From Leptolyngbya sp. PCC 7375 (lineage in GTDB: Bacteria; Cyanobacteriota; Cyanobacteriia; Phormidesmidales; Phormidesmidaceae), in assembly GCF_000316115.1 (NCBI RefSeq), contig NZ_JH993797.1:7041961-7105960 (forward strand): a DNA stretch of 64,000 nt, read 5' to 3'. How positions within the stretch are numbered: position 1 is the stretch's first letter; each line of letters begins with the position of its first letter. Both the position numbers and the translations under genes were made by a program. This document shows positions 1 through 10,200 of the stretch, piece after piece. Under the pieces are notes generated by a model. That model searched no databases. It worked only from the letters and a program-made list of their open reading frames with translations, and was not told the DNA's origin.

Positions 1-1436
1 CCGGCTCTTTTTTCAGGGTCTCGGTAATGTCAAACCCCTTGGCCATCATCAGCCCCTGACGCACATCGCCCTGGTAGTCGGTGTAGTTCACCAACTTGCC
101 ACCAGGATATTTCTCAAAGGCCCGAATCAGATTGCCTGTAAAGATTTGCCGATTCACCCGCCCAGCCGTCTGCCGCGTGTCAAACAGTTCATAGATATTC
201 GTGCCAAAAAAGTCTTTTTCCTCACGACTGATTCGTAAGGCCCCCTCTCGATGACTATTCACCTTAGAAAGCGGCAGTGTCAGCTGTCGCATGGTATCTG
301 CCACAAATATCCGCAGCTTCCAATTGTTCGGTGCTGCTGGACTACCTGAGCGATGTTTGTGCTCAATGCCTGCTACCACTCCGTAGAATGTCTGCCGCTG
401 CCCAGCAGTCAATATCTGCACCGTAGCCCCCGGCGTAAAATCCTGTAGCGCTCCAGTCACCTGCAAGACCTGATTATCTAACCGGTCATTAAACTTAGTA
501 ATCGCCTCCGGCTCTCGCTTTTTCTGCACCATCGTGGCCCGATAGGTCTCTGTATCTTCTGTCAGAGCATTGATAGTATCTGAAACCTGTTGCTCTGCCC
601 TTGCCTCCAGATCATCCGGGTCATGGTCTTCAACCTGCTCAACCGCTTCTAAGCCCAACGATTCGCACACCGCATTAATCACCTGCAGCTGAGTCAGCGG
701 CTTGGTCTCACTCTTTGCATCCACTATCTCCAGATATACGGGTCCGGTAAATTCACTCTGGGTCTCACTCTCATCGGCAATCACCTCCATCCGTGCCAAT
801 GGCCTCGCATCCAGATCAAGCTGATCCGCCTCTAAAATGTTCTCCCCCATGGACCGCGCCTGGTCCACCAAATCCTGATATTCTGACTCAATCAGACTGT
901 AGACCGTTTCCTGTTCCGCCACCGGCAATAGTGGAATCCGTCCCGTTACCTTCTTCACCAGGGCAATCTCAGACGCATCCCCACTGGCCTGAGCGGTGGG
1001 AAAATCTAGCTTGGCATTCAACTCTGGATCATCATTGAGCAGATCGGTCACCACCTGCTCACCATAGAGATTCATAAAATCCACCACATTGCTCAGAGAG
1101 ATATCCGTCTCCCTCGCAGCCGTGGTATTAGCATTCAAGCTCGCCATCTTCCGACACAGAATTGCCCCCGGTCGTTTCTCCGCTGGGATATCTCCCATCA
1201 ACAGGGTGTATCGCGGCAGCTCCACCTGGCCAGTACGATGCACCCGTCCCAGCATCTGCATAAATACATTAATGTCCCGCTCCGCCTGGGCCACAATCAT
1301 ATGTCGGGGTCGCTGGTCAGCAAACGTCTCCGATGCATGGAGAGAAATCCCCGTAGACCCGGAACAGTTCAACAGAATCACATCGGCATCCCCGGCATTA
1401 AAGCGAGCCACCGCATCAATCTTGGCTTTGGCTGTT
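1..1436 (-). pseudogene. Truncated second copy of the strawberry-notch helicase gene (middle part)
   Basis: The minus strand here aligns without a net gap (constant offset of 26864) to 26865-28300 inside the intact 2273-aa gene. The first 120 bases differ at 8 positions, so it is a diverged paralogue and not an assembly repeat. The reading frame stays open as far as I followed it. It covers the C-terminal helicase core, including the motif GRVHRTGQ (near 1240), and part of the region beyond. Similarity stops abruptly near 1436, within the STAKAKIDAV segment, where unrelated insertion-sequence DNA begins. The N-terminal methyltransferase and first helicase half are missing on this side. The C-terminal part lies left of the window. 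It has no start codon of its own and is probably inactive unless expressed as a fragment. Confidence 0.9.
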
Positions 1437-2230
1437 CACATAGATCTGAAATTGGTGCCTAGTGTAAAAGCGAGGTATCATCATCGTCTTGAGCAGCTAC
1501 CGTCAGGAGTGAAAGCGATGTCCCAAAAGCGTCATAACCAGAATCGAACCGCTATCGTTTACTTTGGACCTACACGGCAGGACTATCTTGATTTGGTGCA
1601 GGCAGACGATCACCATCACGCTTACCTTGAATACATCCAATGTCCTCTGCAAGCCCAACTGACGAGCGATAAGCATAAGCCAGATTGTACCGACTTCAGT
1701 CGCTATACCGTCCATAGTCAGCGAGAACGACGAGTGAAAGGCTGGCAGGGTGAGATCGAGACCCTCCCCATTTGTCGAGTGAAGTGTTGCGATTGCAAAG
1801 CCGTGTTCACGGTATTACCCAGTTTTATTCCTCGCTATCGTCGTCAGGATACCGATTGCCTGGGAAAGCTGCTGGAAATGAATCTGGGGATGGGGCTGAC
1901 GCAGCGGGAAACCGCCACGATTTATGAATGGGTGAATCCAGAAACGGGTTGGCATCCTGGCTGGGTCTGGCAGTTAATCCAGTGGTTAGGGCGGTCAATT
2001 CCCGTCGCTTTATTGTTGGTACGGTTAGGGCTTTTCCCCCCGTCCATATACTCAGTGATGAGAAGTTTGCCCAGTTAAATCATGAGCGAATCTACCTATT
2101 TTTGGTCTCTCAGCAGGAATTGATTTGGTATACCGAATGGATGACGAGTACTGACGAAGCGAGCTTCAATGAGGTGATTATGAATGCATTGGGAGACATC
2201 GAGCAAGCGGCCCAGCGCGAAGAGGTGTAG
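1437..2230 (+). mobile_element. Remnant of an unclassified insertion sequence
   Basis: This segment joins the broken helicase copy at about 1437 and the left end of the IS3 element at 2231. It carries a transposase-like ORF in two frames and nothing else recognisable. No inverted repeats were found at its edges; the right end may have been lost when IS3 inserted at 2230/2231. The IS family was not recognised. Confidence 0.6.
1518..2230 (+). pseudogene. Transposase of the unclassified IS, split between two frames
   Basis: From the ATG at 1518 the frame encodes a basic N-terminal part with a zinc-finger-like stretch, CRVKCCDC (near 1767-1790), then a helix-turn-helix-like segment, GLTQRETATIYEWV. 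It is open to 2078, but coding sense moves to the -1 frame at the homopolymer TTTTCCCCCC near 2030-2040. From there the second frame reads ILSDEKFAQLNHERIYLFLV and continues to the stop at 2228-2230. The SDEKF aspartate could be part of a DDE active site. The shift may be a mutation or a programmed -1 slip; the sequence alone cannot decide. The stop lies directly against the IS3 left end, so the native C-terminus may be missing. I cannot name the transposase family. Confidence 0.6.
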
Positions 2231-2293
2231 TGACCCCCAAAATTAGGACAGGACTGAGAGAGCGTAAGCTAGAGTCCAATAGGGGGAAGGAAT

Positions 2294-2596
2294 ATGGCCA
2301 GCAAACCAAGAAACTACAGTAGCGAATTTAAGTCAAAAGTCGTGCTGGAAATCATCAGCGGTCAACGTAGTGTGAGCGAAGCCAGTCGAGCCCATAAAGT
2401 CCATACGTCAGTGATCAATCGTTGGCGTAATGAATTTCTTAAACAGGCGCATTTAGCGTTTGGGGGCAAAGGACGAGGGAATGAATCAGCTGAGCGAATC
2501 GCCGAATTGGAACGAATGGTGGGTCGGCTAACGATAGAGTTAGCGGTGGCAAAAAAAGCTTCAGACTTGTGGAATCTGAGCGGAAACGAGCCATGA
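2294..2596 (+). CDS. IS3-family transposase OrfA (helix-turn-helix)
   Basis: This 100-residue protein has the typical N-terminal helix-turn-helix of IS3 OrfA: YSSEFKSKVVLEIISG, then SVSEASRAHKV and INRWRNEF. A leucine-zipper-like tail (IAELERMVGRLTIELAVAKK) follows. It binds the element's ends and supplies the N-terminus of the OrfAB transposase. A run of seven A at 2551-2557 followed by G forms an A-AAA-AAG type slippery site. A -1 slip there joins residues VAKK to SFRLVESERKRAM of OrfB. OrfA alone would end at 2596. The GGGGGAAGGA stretch before the ATG is a good ribosome site. Frame and site look intact, so this IS copy may be active. Confidence 0.92.
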   Translation: MASKPRNYSSEFKSKVVLEIISGQRSVSEASRAHKVHTSVINRWRNEFLKQAHLAFGGKGRGNESAERIAELERMVGRLTIELAVAKKASDLWNLSGNEP

Positions 2597-3423
2597 TTGA
2601 GCAGTTTAAAGGAGAGTATCCAATCCAGGTCATCTGTGACGTCATTGGGTACAGTCGGAGTCGTTATTACTATCGGTCACTATCAGGCAAACAAACGCAA
2701 GAGGAGGAACTGAAAAAAGCGATCATTGATGTGGCGGGTCGATATCCCACCTATGGTTATCGACGGATTACTAAACAATTACAGAGAGAGGGATGGACGG
2801 TTAATCACAAACGCATCAGCCGATTAATGAGAGACTTAGGTTTACTGGCTAAGCGACGAATACGACGGAAACGAACAACAAATAGTGTGCATGGCTATAA
2901 GCGATATCCCAACTTAGTCAAAGGGTTGGTAGTCGAGCGTCCAGAGCAGGTGTGGGTTGGCGATATCACGTATATTCGATTGAAGGATGAATTTGTCTAT
3001 TTAGCGGTGTTAATGGATGTGTTTACCCGCAGTATTCGAGGCTGGCACTTGGATAGAACGATGGAAAAACAGTTGACGATAACAGCTTTGGAGAAAGGAC
3101 TGAAGCGTTATATTCCAGAGATTCATCATTCAGACCAAGGTGTGCAATATGCGGCCAATGCCTATGTTCAGATGTTGGAGGAGAATGAGATAGCGATTAG
3201 TATGGCAGGTGTGGGTAAGGCCTATGAGAATGGCTATGCTGAACGTCTCATGAGAACAATAAAAGAAGAGGAGGTTGACTTATCGGACTATCGCAACTTT
3301 AATGAAGTGTATGAGAGAATAGAAGAGTTTTTAGACGAGGTATATATGAAGAAGAGAATTCACTCGTCTTTAAGCTATTTAACGCCAAGCGAATTTGAGG
3401 AAAAGTGGAGGAAGGAAGTGTAG
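2569..3423 (+). CDS. IS3-family transposase OrfB (DDE integrase)
   Basis: This 284-codon frame lies -1 to orfA and is normally made as an OrfAB fusion through the A7 slippery run at 2551-2557. The GTG at 2569 marks only the open frame. It has an HTH_21-like segment (YPTYGYRRITKQL) and an rve integrase core. The DDE residues are visible as D in VWVGDITYIRL, D in HHSDQGVQY and E in GYAERLMRTIKEEE. The C-terminus IHSSLSYLTPSEFEEKW is characteristic of the family. The product cuts and joins the IS ends. No internal stops were seen, so the transposase looks intact. Confidence 0.92.
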   Translation: MESERKRAMIEQFKGEYPIQVICDVIGYSRSRYYYRSLSGKQTQEEELKKAIIDVAGRYPTYGYRRITKQLQREGWTVNHKRISRLMRDLGLLAKRRIRRKRTTNSVHGYKRYPNLVKGLVVERPEQVWVGDITYIRLKDEFVYLAVLMDVFTRSIRGWHLDRTMEKQLTITALEKGLKRYIPEIHHSDQGVQYAANAYVQMLEENEIAISMAGVGKAYENGYAERLMRTIKEEEVDLSDYRNFNEVYERIEEFLDEVYMKKRIHSSLSYLTPSEFEEKWRKEV

Positions 3424-3495
3424 AATGTCTCAGGTTGATACATGTCAGTCTAGACTTGCTATTATCTGATTTTACTGTCCAAATCCAGGGGTTCA

Positions 3496-4183
3496 CTTCA
3501 GTGTCCCGCAGGTTCAGGTCAGGAACCTGTTCTAGATTGGCAGGATAAAGTAAATCAAGGGTTTCGGTGATCAGTTCAAGTGGCTGGCTGCGCAGATCAA
3601 GCTGTCCGGCTTTGATCCAGATGTTGTCTTTGTCGCTGGGTCGCCAGACGCGATTGACACGATCTCGTTCGTAGTCCCCTCCCTCGGTTTTGAGTTTGAA
3701 GTGGAATCCATTGCGCATCCAGTCTTGCAGGGGGACGATAAAGGTAGAGATGTTGCTGGCGTCGTCGCGGCTGTCTAAGGAGAGGGTGGTTTTGTGTTTT
3801 GTGTCGGGCTGCCAGATAAAGAGTTGGCCGTTGGCGTACTTGTTGCGACTGATGACGTGAATGGTGATCTGGTTGAAATCGGCATTAGTGCCGGGGGCCT
3901 GGGTGAGGCAGCGGGCGGTGTAATCGAAGGTCCAGACTTCCTGGCTATCGGTGGTGGGGAGTTGGCGTTCGTAGGTGTTAGGTTCCCAGTCTTTTTCGGA
4001 GAAACGGTATTTGAAGTGGAAGTCTCGTAGGTCGGACAGGTTGACATCGGGGACGGTGAAGAGAAAGTTGCCGTCGGTGTCTTTTGTGCCTTTGAGATCC
4101 CAAACTTTACCGGCGGATTCCCAGGCATGGATAAAGGCGATTTCGCGGGATTGGGCGGGTTGGTAGTGAATAAGGAGTTGCAT
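3496..4183 (-). pseudogene. 3'-truncated Tc-locus protein with two carbohydrate-binding-like domains
   Basis: The gene starts at the ATG at 4183 behind a strong AGGAGG site, 41 bases after the TcA stop, so it is probably the last gene of the Tc operon. Two similar beta-sandwich-like units are visible: residues 1-75 (LLIHYQPAQSREIAFIHAWE, with FHFKYRFSEKDWEPN) and 100-195 (ITIHVISRNKYANGQLFIWQ, with FHFKLKTEGGDYERDR and DNIWIKAGQLDL). The pattern recalls the pullulanase-associated CBM41/PUD fold, so binding of alpha-glucan-like sugars is possible but unproven. IS3 removed the native C-terminus at 3495. The frame stays open into the IS on its antisense strand to 3299, which adds about 65 foreign residues (294 in total). 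The hybrid may or may not be stable. Confidence 0.6.
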
Positions 4184-4224
4184 AATTACCTCCTAAAAAG
4201 AGAATTATGTTTATGAAATGAGAG

Positions 4225-7200
4225 CTAAGATTCCTCCCACTGGTATCCCAGGACTAAGAGCACATCCTCCACCTCACTCGGCTCGGTCTGTAGATTCTGT
4301 CCGCCAGAACGAGTCATTTTGAGGTGCCATTTAGTCGCTGGAATGGCTGCTGGCACTAGCTCAATGCCCAGCTCATCATTGGAACCGAAATGCAAACCAC
4401 CGTATTGACTGACTTTAGCAAGGGCCATCTGTCCAAGGGTAATTATGTCCGAACCCTCTGGCGTCGTGATCTCAACTTCGTAGCCACTCATATCGTTGCA
4501 ACGTGCCAACAACCAAATGTTTTTGACTTTTAGGGATTTGTCTCTGTCTCGAATGGAGAAGAGTTTGGAAGACAGTTCTAACTCGAAAACGTTGCCGTCT
4601 TCAGGGTTGGCAGGCTTTAAGAAACGGTGCCATTGGGTTGGAAACTCTTGCCGCAGGTTGAGCAGGCGCAGAACAGGTTTTGATTCATCTTGGCTGAAAT
4701 AGTCTCGCAGGTGAGAAATTGCATCATTCTTAAATGCACCGACATTTTCTCTGGCGGTGTACTTGATGTGAAGTATAGCGTCACTAATGGTGCCGTAGTC
4801 GAACTGGCGCAGAGGCTTACCGAAATCGGGATTCCCTGGATCAGGATTATTGGAAGGGAGATCATTGAAGAGTTCCAATGACCACTGGCTGATAGCACCG
4901 GCTCCTTCAAACGGTAAGTAACGTTCGTCGCGGAAGCTCAGCTCAAAAATGCCGCTATCGTTTTGGGCATTGCTGGTGGCGATCGCCTTCACTGGAATGT
5001 TGTTTTCAATGAAGCGATCGTCATCAGCAGGTAGACCCTGATCATCGGTGTTACGAGAATAGCCATTGTCACCATTCTTAGTATTGATACGAATGCTGTT
5101 TTTCAGGAGCCGCAGGGTGCAGGAAATAGTGGTGTAAGGACCGACTACACAGGGTAGAGTGATGCTCACGGATTTAACCCGTCGGAAGTAGTGACCAGGA
5201 TAGTCAAGGTCAAAGCTCTCTTCAGGCAGGTTGATGAAGCAGCGTCCAATTTCTCGTAGTTTTACCAGAGCTAGCGGATCGAGCAGGGCCAAAGAAACGT
5301 GCTTGGTGAGTTCAAATTCACGGCGGTTATGTTCCAAGTAGGCGGTTTCAAGCCGACGTAGATCGTACTGGAGTTTTTCACCGGAAAGGAGACCCTTTTT
5401 GAGGCTATCCCAGTAGCCGAACTGGATATAGCGACTGTCCTGGATGCCAAGCTCAAACTGGAAGCAGCTCTCGGCCTGTTTGGCTAGATCGTAGGCAAGC
5501 TGGTAGCTTTGGAAATACACCCCAGAAATCTGACCAATTTGCCATTGATAAAGTTCCTGATTGGTATACTTGGAACGCATGAACTCGTCAGTTGCCTGAG
5601 CATTCTTAATTTGGAGTTCATGATTTTCCAATTCTTTTTCAGCAATCTCGATGCGTTTTTCAGCAGCCGTAATTTGTTGATCAATTTGGTCGATTTCTAG
5701 GTTGGCAAGACGTTCCTGAAGTTTCCAGTCGTCCCACCGACGATCATAACTTGCTTTTGCTGATGCCCTTGCAGATTCATTACTTGCCTTTAATGCTAGG
5801 TAAGAAAGTACCTCAGCAGCTAAATCAGCCGACTGCCCTAGTTCATTTCCGCCAAATAGAACTTTCGCCGCAGGCGAACCGCCGAAGCCAGATGCTCCAA
5901 TATCAAGCTCTGGTAGTAAAGCTTGGGCAGCAGCAGATAATTTACCCTTTTCAACATATTCCTGAAAATCATGTGCGGCGGCCATCATATCAAGATGTAA
6001 TTTCTCCTCTCTGCTCTGCCTTTCAATATCTTGGTAGTGATTCCTCCGTTCTTCTGTAATTTTTTTAGAAAGTTTTAGACCTTCTAATTGCAGTTCGGCT
6101 TCTTCGATTTGTTTTTTTCGTAATGTCTTTATTTCATTCAGCAAATTGAGTTCGTGACTCTGACGTAGCATTCCCATTGCTTCAGCATCTTTTTTCTCTA
6201 GGGCAGAGAGTAGGGCGCTGCCGAGGGCTTTGACGTCATTGCAGACTTCGTTGGCTTTTTGCAGTAAGACGTTAAAGCGATAGAGGGGTAAGGGAGCGTT
6301 GAGATCGGCCAAAGCACTGCCAATATCAAGACCACCTGCTACAGCTTTTACGAGTGCCCCCGGATCAATGGGTGGTTCAAAGAGGGCGAGTTGACGCACG
6401 ACTCCTTCAATATTCATGCAGTGACGAATCTTGTAGAGGCGATCGGCAACAGTGTCCCAGTAGCCCAGCATCTGATCGTTTTGGGGGATGCAGAAATAGA
6501 GCATGGGCAATAGCGGATAGGAAGATCCGCCATTTTCAGCATTACTGGAAAGCACAGGAACTAAATTCTCGACTTGCACTAATGCATTGGAGAACTCGCC
6601 AAAGTGGGTTTCCAATTCGTTAAAACTCCGCATGGGTAGTTTGGCTTGAGGCGGAATTTTCTTCGGTCGAGATCCAAGGATTTCTGCTGCCAGGATGTAG
6701 AGTTGCGTGGCTTCGTTGATGCTCTCCATGCTGTCTTGCCGGAAGAGATAGTCCCCCCAGGTAATGAGATTATCTAGATATTTCATTACCACAGTTTTCT
6801 GGTAAGCCACTGTGCGGTAGCTAGCAATACGGTGTGGTTCAAAGGAATTTGTACGCCAGTCTAAGACTTGATCTTCCAGGTCTTTTTTCGCCTGATTGGA
6901 ATAGCCATTGATCTCTGTATCTCCCGCGAGCATTCGTAAAATGTTATCGATGCGTTGCTGGAGATAGTCTGACTCAGTGGTTTGGAAAAATGGTTTGGTA
7001 ATCCAATACTTACTCATTAATGAACCACCGGGCATGGGGCTTTCAACTCCCAAGGGGTTGAAGATGTAGTGGTACCAGTCGCGGGCTTCTTCAAACCGCT
7101 GGTTTTTGCTAAGGGAGTTGGCAATAAGTAAGGGAATGTGAAAAAACAGTTCCCAGTTGTAGGGCGAGTAGGCCCCGTCGGGAGTAAAGTCAACTTCTTC

Positions 7201-10200
7201 TTGAGGATAACCCAGCAATTGAGGATCACCCGTTAATGCAACAACCGAGAGAAGATCAGGACGATAAGTATTAGCAAATTGGAAACCACTGTTTTTGAGT
7301 TGGGTTTCGCGGCTCATCAGAGCGGGGACACCCTGAATTGGGTTATGGATCAGCTTGGCAAAGTCGCAGACAAAGGGATGATAGAAGTTTTTGAAGTGAA
7401 ACTGACGGAACTGGAAGAGAGAAACTGACAAGCCCCCTAGGTAGTAGTGAACATATCGCATGAGCCATCGCCTGGTGAGCTCCCTAAATTTTTCATCGGA
7501 ATAGGGCGGAAGCAGAGCTTCTGCGTCACCGGAGAATTGGGTCGAGAGACCTTGATCCCACCAACTTTTTAGTAACTCCTTAAATTTTTCGTCATCGTAA
7601 CGGGGCTTATTCTCCTTCGGAAATGCCTCTGATAGCCTATTTTCGACCCAATGCCGTATTAGGTCCCTAAACTTTTCTTCGATGGAAGAAGGAGATTCCT
7701 CAGAAAACTCATCTGAAAGAACCTCGTTCCACTTTTCTCTTTGCTTAGAGTTTGGAGCATTGATGAGGAAATTAACATACTGCTCGTATAGTTTATAGAG
7801 CCAATCTTTTGGGGAGATGTCATTTAATCCTAGTCCCTTCACTGTTTCAGTTTGCCCTTCATGAACTTCTATTGCGAATTCTCCACAGCAAATCCAACGA
7901 TAAAAGCTACTCTCCCATTCTCGGAAACGCTTTTTAATATCGGGATAGTAGAAGCTACCAACTTCGCTTGTTTCTCTTCCTTGCATTAAATAGTTAAAAA
8001 ATCCAATCTTCGGAAGCGAAGGGAAAACAACAAATGTGCGATTTTTATCATTATAAAAGTAGGGTAGCCATGTTCCTGCTTGTATAAGGAAAGCTGGATT
8101 TAGAATACCTACTCTTAGCTTATCATTGAAGTTTTTCTTATATTTCTGTCTATACTGTTCCATTTCCTGTCTATACTGTTCCATCCAATTCAGGGACAAC
8201 TTATCAAAGTACGATAAATGCCAAGCAGGTGAAACTTTAAATAGCCCAGGCGTTGCTCTTAAAATTGATGTAAAACGAAATAACTTATGGGAAAAATTAT
8301 TTCTGATTGTGAGATCATTTCGATTGGTATTACTGTGTGGAGATTGTCGTTTACCGCGATCATCAGGCTGTAATTCTAGCCACTTCATAAATACGGCTTT
8401 ATTACCACCAACAGATTCTTGTATGGGCCGAATAGCATGGATAAAACCATCGAAAACATCCAAATCATTCGTTGGTTCAGGTACACCTGTGCAACCAGCT
8501 ATTTCAAAAAAGCCCTTCAACTCTGCAATGTCACAACGGCCCCCTCCATGGCTTGTTCCTGTAAAACCAATACAGAATCTTCCATCAACAGCACTTCTGT
8601 CAATAGGGAAGAATTGATAGTGGCTCTTTGTTATTTCGACATCATAAGTTTCACTTTCAACAGGATCGGTTGAAATACGCTTAGGAGTCCATTTTCCTTG
8701 TCGGTAATCACTCACAGCCATTTGAAGATGGAGCTTTTTCTTGGTTTTTGGAACTTCCATTTCTTGTGCATCAGTTCCTTCTGCATCATGATTTTTAGCC
8801 TGATCTTGAGAGTTCAAAATTCCAGCAGCAAACTCATATCTTGACATTGCTTTAGTGCTATTTTGACTTTCATTTTTGACTTCAAACTTTTGCACTTTAG
8901 TAGTGCTATTTCCTTTTTCATCTGGCACTTCTGTAAAGATAGGCCAGAATAGGAACAACCGCTTATTCACTACTGCTGGAATCAGATAATTGCCCTGGAT
9001 ATCCAGCTCTACTTTTTCCCAGGGGGTCCACTGCCGGTAATCATAGCGGCGGTAGTAATAGTGATGGGGTTCAGTACCTGCGGTGCGTCCAAAAACGTGG
9101 AGGATCGTATTGTCGCCATCGTCTTCTTGGTAGAAACCCGCAATTTCAAGTTGGGCTACGTCATGGAGTTTTTCGAGGTAATTGGTAAAGGCTGTTTCAA
9201 TGGTGTATGGGTTGAGTTCATTTTGCAGGAGTTCGTTTTCCAAGTCCTTAAAGAACGAGGACCGATCTTTTTTGAGTTCAGGCTCAATCCAGTTTTCGGG
9301 CCAGAGAAAGACTTTGCGATTGGCTTCCCAGACTCGATATTTGCGCATCCATTGCCACCAGCGCCAAGCACTATCGCCGTCTTCCCCATCGGCCTGAACG
9401 ACGACGTCGGGTTCTAACCCCATAAAGCATCGCTGCACAAACAGTTGAATCGACCCTGATCCTTGCACTAGACGACTGGTCAGTTGACAACTGGACATCT
9501 CAACGTCCAGCAAATAATAGGCATAAAGGTCGTTGGTGTTTTCCCACTTACCACTGGGGACATCCTTTGGCTGGGGTTGACTCAGGAGATAAGCAGCTAG
9601 GGCATCCCGTTTGCGCTCCCTTAGAACATCCTGAATTTCAGTGCTTAAGGTCAGCCAGGTTTCGGTACCAAACTTGGAGCGCAGTAGTTCTTTCAGCGTC
9701 TTGGCATGGTAATCCGTCATGACGGGAGCCGCAAATACCTTGACGGTGTCAGCTTCAGCATTGAGGGTGTCGAGGAAATAAAAGGCACGGCGCAGGCGTT
9801 CCCAGGTTTCCGTTAGGAGGTAATCATTTGGATAGCTTAGGTGAAGCGCCTCAATAAGATGCTCTATATTTGCAGCAGACCAGTCTTCGTTGAGTCGGGC
9901 GACATCTGCAGCGAAGTCAGCTTCATCGTATCCCTCAACACTCAAGTTGTTGAGGATGCTGAGTAGGCTGATATGAGTTTCGGGTAGCCTATCTCTTTGG
10001 TGCAGGAGGCGACTCATTTGTAAGAAGTGATCAATTGAGGCGATCTCCCCCTCTTCATCTAATGGCAGGGTCCCAAAATCCAGCAGCTGCGCTTCATTGT
10101 TTTCATCAGTTAATACTGCGATCTTTTTCAATTCCGCTAGTGTAAGTTTCCATTCCTGCAGTATGGCAGCGACTCGATTTGCCCAGAACCAGGCGTTGAT

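Larger units (their letters stand above)
2231..3495 (+). mobile_element. IS3-family insertion sequence
   Basis: The 1265-bp element carries overlapping orfA and orfB. The left end starts TGACCCCCAAAATTAGGACA and the right end, read inward, is TGAACCCCTGGATTTGGACA. With the next base, 16 of 21 positions match, as expected for IS3-type inverted repeats. I see no target-site duplication: the bases left are GTAG and right are CTTC. This suggests later rearrangement or a deletion formed from one IS end. The right end interrupts the minus-strand carbohydrate-binding-like gene. Confidence 0.85.

Noticed and set aside
8126..8617. 163-codon plus-strand ORF with a repeated YCSISCLYCSI start
   Set aside because: It is antisense to TcA. 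The apparent repeat comes from a duplicated MEQYRQ segment of TcA.
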